DNA of 64,000 nt from contig SRUQ01000008.1 in assembly GCA_004791255.1 (NCBI GenBank), forward strand, positions 186,001-250,000, in the 5' to 3' direction. A program made the position numbers and the translations under genes. How positions within the stretch are numbered: position 1 is the stretch's first letter; each line of letters starts with the position of its first letter. The stretch comes from a bacterium M00.F.Ca.ET.205.01.1.1. Lineage in GTDB: Bacteria > Pseudomonadota > Alphaproteobacteria > Rhizobiales > Rhizobiaceae. Below, in pieces: positions 9,784 to 18,422 of the stretch. The notes beneath the pieces were generated by a model. It saw nothing but the letters and a program-made list of their open reading frames with translations. It was not told where the DNA came from and ran no database searches.

Positions 9784-10886
9784 TGCAGATATACAACCAG
9801 ACGGGTTACCCGCACCAATTCACCATGGGCTTGGACAAGGCCGGCCATGAGTGGATCGTGGTTGTGGTGAAGGGCACGTTCGATTTTCCATCGGCGCCAG
9901 GCGGAGCGGTGCAGAAATCGGCCGACCAGGTACCGCTGGTGATGGCCGACACGCAAACCGGAGTGCCTGGCTACTCGGCCACGCTGTGGGAGACCGACTT
10001 CGCCTTCCGCAAATCGCGCTGCGACGTGATCGCCAATGGCTGCGCCTACGCGCCGGGCGGACGACCGGCGGAGCGCGTGCCGGTCGGCATCAAGGTTGGC
10101 AATTGGTCAAAACTCTTCGACGTCGTCGGCCACCGCGAATGGCGCTCGATTGGCCCGGTCTTCACCGCCACGTCGCCGCAACCCTTCCTGAAAATGGCCA
10201 TCTCCTATGACGTTGCCTGGGGCGGTGTCGACAGGCTGGATCCGGAGGACAAGCTTCCCGCCAGCTACAAATACAACCCGGTCGGAACCGGCTGGTCGCG
10301 CGCCAGAAACCAGCGGCTTATTCCAGGACTGCGACTGCCGAACACACAAGCTGTCGGCGAAGAGATCCGCTCGCCGTTCGGCGACTACAAGCCGGTGAGT
10401 TTCGGGCCGATGGGCCGCGGTTGGCCCGGCCGGATCGAATATGGCGGCACCTACGACGACAATTGGATCAAGAACATCTTTCCCTTCCTGCCGCCTGACT
10501 TCGACGAGCGCTATTTCCAGATGGCGCCGGCCGACCAGCAGATCGAGCTGCCGAAAGGCGGCGAGGAGGTGCAATTGGTGAACCTGACGCCCGAGGGGCG
10601 GGTGGGTTTTCGCCTGCCGTCGACGGCACTGCCGATGACGCTGTTCAAGGGCATGCAGAAGGCCTACGCAGGCGGCATCTTTCCCGACACTGTCCTCTTC
10701 GACCCGGAGCATCGGCGCTTCTCGCTGGTCTGGCGGGTCTCGCAGCGCATCCACAGAACCATCCTCGATTTCAGCGAATGCTGGATCGGCCCACCGACAG
10801 AGTCGATGCGTCGTGCGCGCACCACTGGACGCGCCTTCGTCCGGGCCAACCTGACCGTTCCCCAAGATGAGGCCGAGGACGCATGA
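9783..10886 (+). CDS. DUF2169 family T6SS cargo-associated protein
   Basis: This 367-residue protein has the DUF2169 pattern: an N-terminal HEWIVVVVKGTFDF strand region, a central ISYDVAWGG motif, and a C-terminal segment with a Phe/Leu-rich DTVLFDPEHRRFSLVWR. DUF2169 genes typically neighbour PAAR or DUF4150 effectors in T6SS loci and are thought to act as loading chaperones or adaptors; the mechanism is not well established. ATG 9783 overlaps the tagF stop, and the 3' end overlaps the ketosynthase-like gene by ATGA. I infer that it helps mount the DUF4150 effector encoded two genes downstream. Confidence 0.85.
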   Translation: MQIYNQTGYPHQFTMGLDKAGHEWIVVVVKGTFDFPSAPGGAVQKSADQVPLVMADTQTGVPGYSATLWETDFAFRKSRCDVIANGCAYAPGGRPAERVPVGIKVGNWSKLFDVVGHREWRSIGPVFTATSPQPFLKMAISYDVAWGGVDRLDPEDKLPASYKYNPVGTGWSRARNQRLIPGLRLPNTQAVGEEIRSPFGDYKPVSFGPMGRGWPGRIEYGGTYDDNWIKNIFPFLPPDFDERYFQMAPADQQIELPKGGEEVQLVNLTPEGRVGFRLPSTALPMTLFKGMQKAYAGGIFPDTVLFDPEHRRFSLVWRVSQRIHRTILDFSECWIGPPTESMRRARTTGRAFVRANLTVPQDEAEDA

Positions 10887-11905
10887 GCACGGCGATCGAC
10901 ATCGCGTCGATTGGCATGGTGACCGCGGTCGGTCTTGACGCCCCGTCCGCCTGTGCGGCGATGCGCGCCCGGCTCGACGGATTTCAGGAAACTCGTTTCC
11001 TGGGACCAAACGGCGAATGGCTGATCGGCGCGCCGGTACCGCTCCCGCGCAACTGGATCGGCGAGAAGCGGATCGCCCATCTCGCGGCTGGCGCAATCTG
11101 CGAGGCCTTCGAGGCAATTCCTGAAGCGCGCGGACAGACCGCTCTTATCCTTTGCCTGGCAGAAGAGGATCGGCCAGGCAGACCAGTGGCCGACAGCGCC
11201 AGCCTGCTGCGCCGTATTGGGGAGATCGTCGAGATAGAGCCCCACACGCGGTCCCGTGTGGTCGCGCATGATCGTCCGTCTGGACATGTCGCGCTGGAGC
11301 AGGCGCGCAGGATAATCGGATCGGGTGAAGCCTCCTACGTGATGCTTGCCGGAGTAGACAGCTATCTGACGGCACCAGCGATCGAACACTACCAAAAGAA
11401 CAAGCGGCTTCTGACGCTCGAAAATCCCAACGGCTTTATACCAGGCGAAGCGGCAGCCGCGGTTTTGTGTTCACGGTCGGAGCCCGGCGGTTTTCGCCTG
11501 CATGGGCTTGGCCTCTCCCGCGAAGCAGCCTCCATCTACAACATCCAGGATCTGCCGCTGCGCGGTGACGGCATGACAGCGGCCTACGATACGGCTTTCC
11601 GGGAAACCGGCATTGAAATGAACCGCCTCGGCTATCGCATCGCCGACCTCATCGGTGAGCAGTACTGGTTTAAGCAGAGCGCCCTGGCCGCTCTGCGGCT
11701 GTTGCGCGGCCGGCACGATTTCCAGGACATCTGGTCGCCGGGTGAATCGCTCGGCAATGTCGGTGCCGCCGCGGTTCCATTGATGATCGGCATGGCTTGG
11801 ACCGCGGCACGGAAGGGTTATGCGGCGGGAAACCCGGTCCTCATCGAAGCCTCGAATGATGCCGGCGCCTGCGGTGCAGCACTTCTCGCGGCGAGGGTCG
11901 CCTGA
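10883..11905 (+). CDS. Ketosynthase-like (thiolase fold) T6SS cargo protein, catalytic residues apparently lost
   Basis: This 340-residue protein resembles 3-oxoacyl-ACP synthases: a motif like the ketosynthase 'VMLAGV' strand near 153-158, GFIPGEAAAAVL at 184-195, and an ESLGNVGAA segment near 288-295. By my hand alignment the catalytic Cys position is Arg (about 131, in DRPSGH) and the His of the K...GH motif is Asn (292). It is therefore probably not an active condensing enzyme. Such genes occur beside DUF2169 and PAAR-like genes in T6SS loci, so a structural or chaperone role is more likely; this is inferred. The start overlaps DUF2169 by ATGA, and the stop overlaps the next ATG. Confidence 0.8.
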   Translation: MSTAIDIASIGMVTAVGLDAPSACAAMRARLDGFQETRFLGPNGEWLIGAPVPLPRNWIGEKRIAHLAAGAICEAFEAIPEARGQTALILCLAEEDRPGRPVADSASLLRRIGEIVEIEPHTRSRVVAHDRPSGHVALEQARRIIGSGEASYVMLAGVDSYLTAPAIEHYQKNKRLLTLENPNGFIPGEAAAAVLCSRSEPGGFRLHGLGLSREAASIYNIQDLPLRGDGMTAAYDTAFRETGIEMNRLGYRIADLIGEQYWFKQSALAALRLLRGRHDFQDIWSPGESLGNVGAAAVPLMIGMAWTAARKGYAAGNPVLIEASNDAGACGAALLAARVA

Positions 11906-12840
11906 TGGGCAATGTCTTCGCAAACGGTCTTGAAATCTCGGGCAAGGATGTAAACGCCAAGACGATAGCAGCCTTTCCCGACGTTTGCTTTACGCCCCCC
12001 GAGAACCCGGCCACCCCGCCGGGCGTCCCCATTCCCTACCCCAGTTTCGGCCTCGCCGACGACACCGAACAAGGCACCGGCACCGTCAAGATCGGCGGCA
12101 AGACGGTGAACATCAAGAACAAGTCCGACCTTTCCAAAACGAGCGGCACGGAAGCCGGCGCCGCCGCCAAAAAGGGTGTCATAACCTCGAAGAACACCGG
12201 CAAGGAGTATTTCAACTCCTGGTCCAACAACGTGAAATTCGATGGCGAACCGGTCATCCGCATGACCGATCTCGCTACCAACAACCACGCCTCGCCCATC
12301 GGCAATACGCCACCCTGGATCCATATCGCGGCGCTGACCGTGGGGGGTCAAAATTGCCTTACCCTCCTGGCATCGATCGATATCCACGTGCATCCCTACG
12401 ACGAGGCCGACAATCACTGCAAGAAGGGCAAGCAGCAATCGGATCACGTCATCCAGAATGCCTTCTTCGAGCCGGCTCGGGGCGCTGGGCCGATAGGCGC
12501 GTTCCCGCGCTACACCGAAGCCGATGCACCTTGTATCTGTCTGAATGACGGCAAGAAGAAAACCACCCAACACGGCAAGAAATCGCGCAAACAGATCAAG
12601 CGGGCAACGGCGCAGCGGCGGGCGATCAGTGCCGGCAAGTCTGGAGCTTGCACACAGACCTACGCGTCCGCACGTGACGCCGAACTCCAGCATACGGCCG
12701 AGAGCCTGCCAAAGCTGGCGGCCAGCCCGGACGCGCAGGAATGTCTCAAGGCCATTTGCGACACCTACTTCAAATGGGCCACCAGGAAGCGCAGCCAAGA
12801 CAGGCTCGATGAAGTTGTGTGTGACGTACCAAAGGTGTGA
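11905..12840 (+). CDS. DUF4150 (PAAR-like) T6SS effector with putative C-terminal nuclease-like toxin
   Basis: This 311-residue protein begins with a DUF4150 domain (about 1-155). This PAAR-like spike tip includes the Pro-rich PPENPATPPGVPIPYP stretch and the FDGEPVIRMTDLATNNHASP segment. The C-terminal third (about 160-311) has clustered polar motifs: SDHVIQNAFF (179-188), APCIC (208-212) and an HG pair (223-224) followed by a Lys/Arg-rich helix. An Asp-His start with a later His suggests an HNH or treble-clef-like nuclease, but I cannot name the family. The gene sits after the chaperone-like genes and just before an immunity candidate, the standard effector layout. Confidence 0.8.
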   Translation: MGNVFANGLEISGKDVNAKTIAAFPDVCFTPPENPATPPGVPIPYPSFGLADDTEQGTGTVKIGGKTVNIKNKSDLSKTSGTEAGAAAKKGVITSKNTGKEYFNSWSNNVKFDGEPVIRMTDLATNNHASPIGNTPPWIHIAALTVGGQNCLTLLASIDIHVHPYDEADNHCKKGKQQSDHVIQNAFFEPARGAGPIGAFPRYTEADAPCICLNDGKKKTTQHGKKSRKQIKRATAQRRAISAGKSGACTQTYASARDAELQHTAESLPKLAASPDAQECLKAICDTYFKWATRKRSQDRLDEVVCDVPKV

Positions 12841-12842
12841 CC

Positions 12843-13682
12843 ATGGAATGTATCGACGCTCAGATCGCCGTCGGCGACAGTTTCTACTGCCTGTTCTATG
12901 AGGAGAACGGCCCCGGCAATCACCTTTCTCGTATCTATCATTTCAGCGGGCGCAAGGACCCGCGGGTACGGCTGGTCGCCGAGATACGCGAATGGGTAGC
13001 GTCCATCTGGGCCAACCGTGCGGGCCGGCTTTTTGGAGCGGTTTGGGATGGTCAAATTCTCTCGATCGGCGAGACGGTCGAGCCCATCGGCAGCGTCGAT
13101 CTGCTCGGGACGATAAAACTGGCTGGTTTCGACGACGAACCGCAGTTCATCATGGGCGAGGACGGCCTCATCTTCGAGAACCGTCGCGGTGCCTGGCAGC
13201 GGGTTCCGTTCCGCGGCAAACAGGACGTGTATTCGGTCGCGCGGAGGGAGGCGGATACATACGTGTTTGCCGCATCCGCCGGCCGCTTGATCACCTATTC
13301 CGGCGGCACAGCCACGGTCGAGCACCTGCCGACAAACGTCGACCTTCATGGAATAGCCTTCACCACTCCGGCGAGGGGCGTAGTCGTCGGCGACGAGGGA
13401 GTGGCGTTCCACTACAATTCCGGGACTTGGACCGATATTTCCGCCGATCGGCCGAGCCTGCAAGATGCTCACGCCTTCAAGGGCCGGCTGCTGGCTTCGC
13501 TTGAGGACGAAGCCGTCGCCGAAATTGCCGGTGACGGCACTTTTTCAAACCTCTACGACCGCCCTGCCTACTACTTTTCCTCGAACGACAGCTTCTGCGT
13601 TACTTTCGACGATGAGGCCGCGCACATATACGACGGCAAGCAATGGACCTCGGTTCAGTTTGCTGGCCTGGTGCCGTTGTAA
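12843..13682 (+). CDS. Putative T6SS immunity protein, beta-propeller-like
   Basis: This protein of about 279 residues has no recognised domain name. It is built of repeating short beta stretches with Gly-Trp or Gly-Xaa-Trp turns (for example GAWQRVPF, SGTWTDIS, GKQWTSVQF), suggesting a propeller fold. It has no signal peptide or membrane helix, fitting a cytoplasmic partner. It follows the DUF4150 effector almost without gap, so an immunity role is inferred. The start could be GTG 12837, which overlaps the effector stop, or ATG 12843. I prefer ATG 12843 because AAAGG lies at a workable distance. Confidence 0.65.
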   Translation: MECIDAQIAVGDSFYCLFYEENGPGNHLSRIYHFSGRKDPRVRLVAEIREWVASIWANRAGRLFGAVWDGQILSIGETVEPIGSVDLLGTIKLAGFDDEPQFIMGEDGLIFENRRGAWQRVPFRGKQDVYSVARREADTYVFAASAGRLITYSGGTATVEHLPTNVDLHGIAFTTPARGVVVGDEGVAFHYNSGTWTDISADRPSLQDAHAFKGRLLASLEDEAVAEIAGDGTFSNLYDRPAYYFSSNDSFCVTFDDEAAHIYDGKQWTSVQFAGLVPL

Positions 13683-13730
13683 GCCGCCGGTAGTCCCGCC
13701 GAGGATACAGAACAATCGAAGCTCGCCCGT

Positions 13731-14072
13731 TCAGGACACGTGGCGGTTGGCTGAAATCCACGCCCGAACTTTTTCAGGGTCAAGATCGACGATCCGCAGC
13801 GACCCTGCCGCCGACAGCATTCGCAAGACGAACAATTCTCCGGGCTCCGGATACTCGGCATAGCGTTCCTTTGCGATTTCGCGGCCGGCCTCGCCCGCGA
13901 CCCTCAGCCCATCAAGATGGGCCTCGAGCCTCTCGATCAGGCGAGCAACGCGCACTTCATCCATGTCCGGATTTTCTTCGGGGTATAGCAGGTGATGGTC
14001 ATAAACAGTCCACAAGAATGCAGCCATCTCAGCATGCTGACGAACGATTTCACGGAGAACAGGCGCGGCCAT
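13731..14072 (-). pseudogene. TIGR02270-like protein, N-terminal remnant
   Basis: The 113-residue product resembles the first part of the TIGR02270 family: a QHAEMAAFLWTVYD segment, then LIERLEAHLDGLRVAGEAG. That family is T6SS-associated and usually about 400 residues, with HEAT-like repeats after this N-terminus. Here the frame stops soon after, and the immunity-like gene on the other strand begins to occupy the space only about 50 bases away. I read it as a gene cut short when the effector-immunity pair was exchanged. A genuine short paralogue is possible. It abuts the DUF6484 gene on its 5' side. Confidence 0.6.
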
Positions 14073-14497
14073 CAGTTCAGATTCACCGAACCGCCGCGAA
14101 TGCGGTTGGCGGCGCTGGCGTGGCTGGTCACATAGGTGCCGCGGATGGTGATGCGACCATCCTTTTCCATGATGATCGTCGCTTTCCCGCAGCGAAGTTC
14201 GAGGCGCTCATTCGCGGTAATTCGCACCTGCTCCCCGTCCCGAACGACCTGCGGAACATTTGCCTTGCGTGCCGGATCGACAATCCGCCCGACAATGAGT
14301 GGCCGCCCGGGATCGCCATCCTGAAAGAGCAGCGCCACTTCGGCGCCGATCATATCCGAAGTGAGGTCGGCAAGGCTTCGCGCCGGAATCGCGGTCTCCT
14401 GCGGATTGCCTGGAAAAACCACGAGAGGCGAATCCTCTCCGAAACCCAGGAAAACGCCGATCACGACGCCTTCGATCCGCTCTTTCGTAACCGTCAT
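14072..14497 (-). CDS. DUF6484 domain protein, VgrG-associated
   Basis: This 141-residue protein follows vgrG by only 9 bases on the minus strand. Its N-terminal part (IEGVVIGVFLGFGEDSPLVVFPGNP, then ALLFQDGDPGRPLIVGRI) matches the DUF6484 pattern, a small beta domain related to the VgrG/gp5 OB fold. The C-terminal RCGKATIIMEKDGRITIRGTY resembles the repeat unit at the VgrG tail. Its role is not established; a spike accessory or adaptor is likely. The gene overlaps the TIGR02270-like remnant start by one base. Confidence 0.8.
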   Translation of the reverse strand: MTVTKERIEGVVIGVFLGFGEDSPLVVFPGNPQETAIPARSLADLTSDMIGAEVALLFQDGDPGRPLIVGRIVDPARKANVPQVVRDGEQVRITANERLELRCGKATIIMEKDGRITIRGTYVTSHASAANRIRGGSVNLN

Positions 14498-14506
14498 CGC
14501 CCGTCC

Positions 14507-16834
14507 TCAGTTCTGTTTAATCTCCGAGCCCTTCATCGTGATGTCGCTGGAGGCTTTGACGTTGATCTTGCCCGAACCCTTGATGGTGATGTCCTTGCCT
14601 TCGATTGCGATCGTGCCATCCTTTTTCATCGCGATCGCCGCCGAGCCGCATTTGATTATGATGGAGTCGCCCGCTTCGATAACGAGATCCTTGCCGATCT
14701 TCATCGCGCCATCTTCACCGATTTCGACGACGCTGCCCTTGCCGATCTTCAGGGCGCGCGAGCCGGCTACCTGTGTCGCATCATCATTGGTAACCTTGGT
14801 GCTGCGACCCTTGCCGATTTCCGAAGTCTGTCCGCCGCCGATCTTGAAACTCTGGTCAGCGCCGATCTGAACGCTCTGGCCGGCCGCTATAGTCCAGCTG
14901 TCGGCAGCCCCGATGTCGTGGCTCTGCGCTGCGCCTACCGTCACCGACCGCGTCGCACCGATTGTATTCGTCTGCGGCCCGCCAACGCTTCGTGTCTCGG
15001 ACGCACCGACCGTATCGATGCGAGCCGCGCCAACAGTCACCGTCTGGACAATCCCTACCGTCTGCGAGTGGTTTGAGCCGATCGTCTCCGTCGAGTTCGA
15101 GCCGATACCGATCGTCTCGTTGGACCCTACCGTCAGCGACCGGTTCTTGCCCACCGTCTCGGTGTCGTTGCTGCCGATGTTGGTGGTCTGGTCGACGCCG
15201 ACCTTGACCGTCTTGTTGTTGCCGACGTCCTCGTCGAGGTTGTGGCCGACGGAATGCTTGGCGTCATGGTCGATGCGGTCGGACTGGTCGTGCTGCACCG
15301 TCTTGTTGCGATCGTGTTTGATCAGAAGGTGGTGATCCTTCTGCGCCTGGAAATTGACCAGTTCCGAGCCGGCCTTGTCCTCGAACATCAGCTCATTGTA
15401 GCCACCGCCGCCGAGCGAGGAGTTCGACTTCCAGCCCGACTGGGTGGCATTGCCCGGCAGGCCGTAGGGCGGCATCTGCGAGGCGTTGTAGACCCGGCCG
15501 GTGATGATCGGCAGGTCAGGGTCGCCTTCGATGAAGTCGACGATGACCTCCTGGCCAATGCGCGGTATCTGGATGAAGCCCCAGCCGCTGCCGGCCCAGG
15601 TCTGCGAGACCCGCACGAAGCAGGAGCTGTTCTCATCCTTCTTGCCCTGGCGATCCCAGTGGAACTGCACCTTCACACGCGCGTATTTGTCGGTGAAAAT
15701 CTCCTGGCCGGACGGCCCGACCACCGTTGCCGTCTGCGGTCCGCGCATGATCGGCCGCGGCGTGATGCGTGGCGGGCGATAGGCCAAGGCGGTCGGCGCC
15801 ACGCCGAGGATCACCTTGAAATTCTCGCTGTCGACATCCGTGTGGCTTCTGTAGCCCGGATCGAACAGCCGGTATTCGGCGCTGACCACCAGATATTCCT
15901 GGTTCTGGTCGTCGCGCGGAAAGCCATCGAGCTTGAACGTGCAGCCCGAAAACAGGCCGCGCACGGTGCCGACCGCGGCTATGCGCTGGTGGACGGCCTG
16001 GATTTCCTCGCGCCGGATGGCGGCCAGGCTGTCACCACGGCCGACTTCGAGGTGCGCGCCGGGCTGTCGGTAGTTCTCGCCCGCGGCCAGTTTGTGACTG
16101 AACGGCTGCGCCGACTTGGCCATCAGGTCGGCGCCCGGTTTCTTGAAATCATAGTCGGTATGGGCATAGGCGCCCGGGCGCACCGAACTGCCCGGTATCC
16201 ATTCGGTGATGTATTCGACATCGCGCCGGGAACCCTGCCCCTCGAAGTGATAGGGCACTTTCTCGTAGCCCGGCGCCGGCTTCAGCTTGCTCATCGCATC
16301 GGTCAGGACAAGCGTGTGCTTGCCCTCGTCATGCTCGAAGAAATAGAGGATGCCTTCATGCTCGAGCAGGCGCTGGACGAAATCCAGATCGGTCTCGTCA
16401 TATTGCACGCAGTATTCGCGCGGCGGATAGGATCCCTGCAGGCGCAGGTCGTATTCCGCTGTGCTGTATTTCTTGAAGACGTCCTTGACGATGTCGACGA
16501 CGCTCTTGTTCTGGAAGATACGGCAATCGGTGGTGTTTCCGAGAAACCAGAGCCACGGCCTGATGACAGCTTCGTAATAGGCCAGCCGGTCCTCGATACG
16601 GGTCAGCCGAAATTCCGACACCAGCCCGCTGAACCAGCGTTTCGGATCGGATTCGCCTTCGACCGAAACCATCCCGCCCAGCATCTTCAGCGGATCGATG
16701 TCTGGGCTGGAACTGACGAACCCAACCGTATAGGCCAAGCAGCGGCTGATCTCATCGCGCCCGACAAGATGCGTGAAGGTCAGCAACTCGGCGCCAACCG
16801 GCGTCTGGACAACCGTGGCACGTTCGTTCGGCAT
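14507..16834 (-). CDS. vgrG: T6SS spike protein VgrG (TssI)
   Basis: This 775-residue protein has the full VgrG layout: a gp27-like hub (about 1-380) with FVQRLLEHEGILYFFEHDEG, a gp5 OB-fold region with VKVQFHWDRQGKKDENSSCF, and a conserved Trp-Gly-rich VSQTWAGSGWGFIQIPRIGQ. The tail (about 515-720) is a run of short Gly/Val/Thr repeats such as ETIGSNHSQTVG, forming a beta-helix needle, then a Lys-rich end. No extra catalytic domain is visible, so it is a carrier VgrG. It lies opposite to the main operons and is divergent from the second FHA gene. DUF6484 follows directly. Confidence 0.95.
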   Translation of the reverse strand: MPNERATVVQTPVGAELLTFTHLVGRDEISRCLAYTVGFVSSSPDIDPLKMLGGMVSVEGESDPKRWFSGLVSEFRLTRIEDRLAYYEAVIRPWLWFLGNTTDCRIFQNKSVVDIVKDVFKKYSTAEYDLRLQGSYPPREYCVQYDETDLDFVQRLLEHEGILYFFEHDEGKHTLVLTDAMSKLKPAPGYEKVPYHFEGQGSRRDVEYITEWIPGSSVRPGAYAHTDYDFKKPGADLMAKSAQPFSHKLAAGENYRQPGAHLEVGRGDSLAAIRREEIQAVHQRIAAVGTVRGLFSGCTFKLDGFPRDDQNQEYLVVSAEYRLFDPGYRSHTDVDSENFKVILGVAPTALAYRPPRITPRPIMRGPQTATVVGPSGQEIFTDKYARVKVQFHWDRQGKKDENSSCFVRVSQTWAGSGWGFIQIPRIGQEVIVDFIEGDPDLPIITGRVYNASQMPPYGLPGNATQSGWKSNSSLGGGGYNELMFEDKAGSELVNFQAQKDHHLLIKHDRNKTVQHDQSDRIDHDAKHSVGHNLDEDVGNNKTVKVGVDQTTNIGSNDTETVGKNRSLTVGSNETIGIGSNSTETIGSNHSQTVGIVQTVTVGAARIDTVGASETRSVGGPQTNTIGATRSVTVGAAQSHDIGAADSWTIAAGQSVQIGADQSFKIGGGQTSEIGKGRSTKVTNDDATQVAGSRALKIGKGSVVEIGEDGAMKIGKDLVIEAGDSIIIKCGSAAIAMKKDGTIAIEGKDITIKGSGKINVKASSDITMKGSEIKQN

Positions 16835-17076
16835 GGGTCGTGCCCCTCCTGGACGCGGCCGCCGGCGCGATGAATCCGAAGTCCCCGCTGTCTATTCGAG
16901 AGCTTCTCTTCGACCCGCCGCACCGGGCCATGTTGAGCCTACCACATGTTGTCTGGCTGACCAAAGAGGATGCACGGCAACAAAGCCTTTGCCTTGTCGA
17001 TGCATCGGCTCTGTCCTGTTGTGCGCGCAAGCTGCTAGAATGTGGAGTATCGGTCAGCGTTCGATGGCGATCCTGC

Positions 17077-18135
17077 ATGTACATCAGCCTGCAAATCAAC
17101 AATATCGAGTCCTTGCCCGCTGATAGTCCGACCGGATACGCGGCGCGGGATCGCGGCTTCGACATCGGACGCGAGGCTTGCGACTGGACCTTGCCGGACC
17201 CCGACAAGTTCATCTCGGGCCGGCACTGCGAGGTTCGATACGAGGCAGGCGCGTTCTGGCTGCACGATGTCTCGCGCAATGGAACCTACATCAACGGATC
17301 AAGCCAGCGCATGACCGGCCCGCACCGGCTGGGCCATGGCGACAGGGTGCTGATCGGCCGCTATGTCATCTTCGTCTCGGTCGACGACCAGCACGCTGCG
17401 GCGGGCCATCCGCAAACCGCCCACGCTTCGACCCAACGGGAAATGCCGGCCACGACAGGCCGGCCGCTCGAACTCGCCGCCGAGCCGTTTTTCACGCCGG
17501 CAGGGCATCAGTCCGGGCAACGGGCAGCGGCACCGTCGTTCCCGCCGCAACCGCCCCTGCCCTCGACAAGAGACGACGTGCTGCGGGAAATCGCGATCGC
17601 GGCCGGCATCTCGCCGGAACTGCTGCAATCGCGCGACCCGCACGAAGCCGCCGCCGAAATCGGCACCGTGCTGCGAACCGTGGTCGAGGAACTGACCTTG
17701 CTCTTGAAAGCGCGCGCCGCGGCGAAAATGCTGGCCAAGAGCACACAACGGACGATGATCAGCGCCGCAGACAACAATCCGCTGAAGTTCGTGCCGGGAA
17801 CCGACGACATCCTCGAAATCATGTTCGCGCGGCGCCGTGCCGGCTATCTCGATGCCAGGCGCAGCATCGAGGACGCATTCCGCGATCTCAAGACGCATGA
17901 ATTCGCCACCTATGCCGCCATGCAAACCGCGCTGTCGCGGCTGCTTGACGACCTGTCGCCCGAAGCCATCGGAAGGAAGCTTCCGCCGACGTCGTTCTCG
18001 TCGAAGAAAAGCCAGGCCTGGGACGCTTTCGTCGCCACATGGCGAACCATGGAGGAAGCGCACGAGAACGGCATGCTGGACATATTCCTGGCTTATTTCA
18101 GCGAAGCCTATGCCAAGGCCGACAAGCAGAAATAG
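17077..18135 (+). CDS. tagH: T6SS FHA-domain protein TagH (copy 2)
   Basis: This 352-residue protein has an N-terminal FHA domain with GR at 31-32, SGRH at 47-50 and NGT at 68-70, so the phosphothreonine pocket looks intact. A short linker leads to the same C-terminal helical domain as copy 1; compare NNPLKFVPGTDD here with NPLKFLPTVDD in copy 1. I chose ATG 17077, which places the FHA at the very start. The frame stays open upstream to 16840, but that part does not resemble the family. It heads the second module (tagH-tssL-tssM-pppA-ppkA) and may be the kinase's direct partner. Confidence 0.88.
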   Translation: MYISLQINNIESLPADSPTGYAARDRGFDIGREACDWTLPDPDKFISGRHCEVRYEAGAFWLHDVSRNGTYINGSSQRMTGPHRLGHGDRVLIGRYVIFVSVDDQHAAAGHPQTAHASTQREMPATTGRPLELAAEPFFTPAGHQSGQRAAAPSFPPQPPLPSTRDDVLREIAIAAGISPELLQSRDPHEAAAEIGTVLRTVVEELTLLLKARAAAKMLAKSTQRTMISAADNNPLKFVPGTDDILEIMFARRRAGYLDARRSIEDAFRDLKTHEFATYAAMQTALSRLLDDLSPEAIGRKLPPTSFSSKKSQAWDAFVATWRTMEEAHENGMLDIFLAYFSEAYAKADKQK

Positions 18136-18422
18136 CGAGAGTCGCCGGGCTGCACTCGGCGAAGAAAGCCACACCGCGGCGCGGCATCCGGTTCCAATCG
18201 GGAGTTTCTGAGATTACCATCACATCAGACAATTCGCTAAGCGGGTAAGGCTGATCGACCTGGGGGTCTGCGGCAAATGTCATCTTTCGGCGCGATAGTA
18301 TCTTGTAGCCGACCTTCTTGCGGACACTGCCCTGGCCTGCAGGGCCTGCATTTGCTTTACCGGACGGCGAGCCGCCTGGTGCCGCCCCAATGTGAGCGCC
18401 GCGTACCGACGGACGACCGGCG
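18136..18422. other. Intergenic region between tagH copy 2 and tssL copy 2
   Basis: This 287-base gap breaks the otherwise tight second T6SS module. It has no frame resembling tssJ or tssK, which separate tagH and tssL in the first module. No clear terminator is seen. It could hold an internal promoter or be the scar of a deletion of tssJ-tssK. Confidence 0.4.

Noticed and set aside
13871-15076. A plus-strand frame opposite DUF6484 and vgrG
   Set aside because: It overlaps recognised minus-strand genes and has repetitive composition derived from the VgrG tail repeats.
14507-16834. A prophage spike gene (gp27/gp5-like), hence a prophage
   Set aside because: The VgrG is embedded in T6SS genes, and there are no capsid, terminase or integrase genes in the window.
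15242-16873. A long open frame on the plus strand opposite vgrG
   Set aside because: It is antisense to a clear VgrG gene and its product resembles no family. Long antisense frames are common in GC-rich DNA.
18136-18422. A hidden tssJ or tssK in the second module
   Set aside because: No frame there is long enough or has a lipobox or TssK motif.
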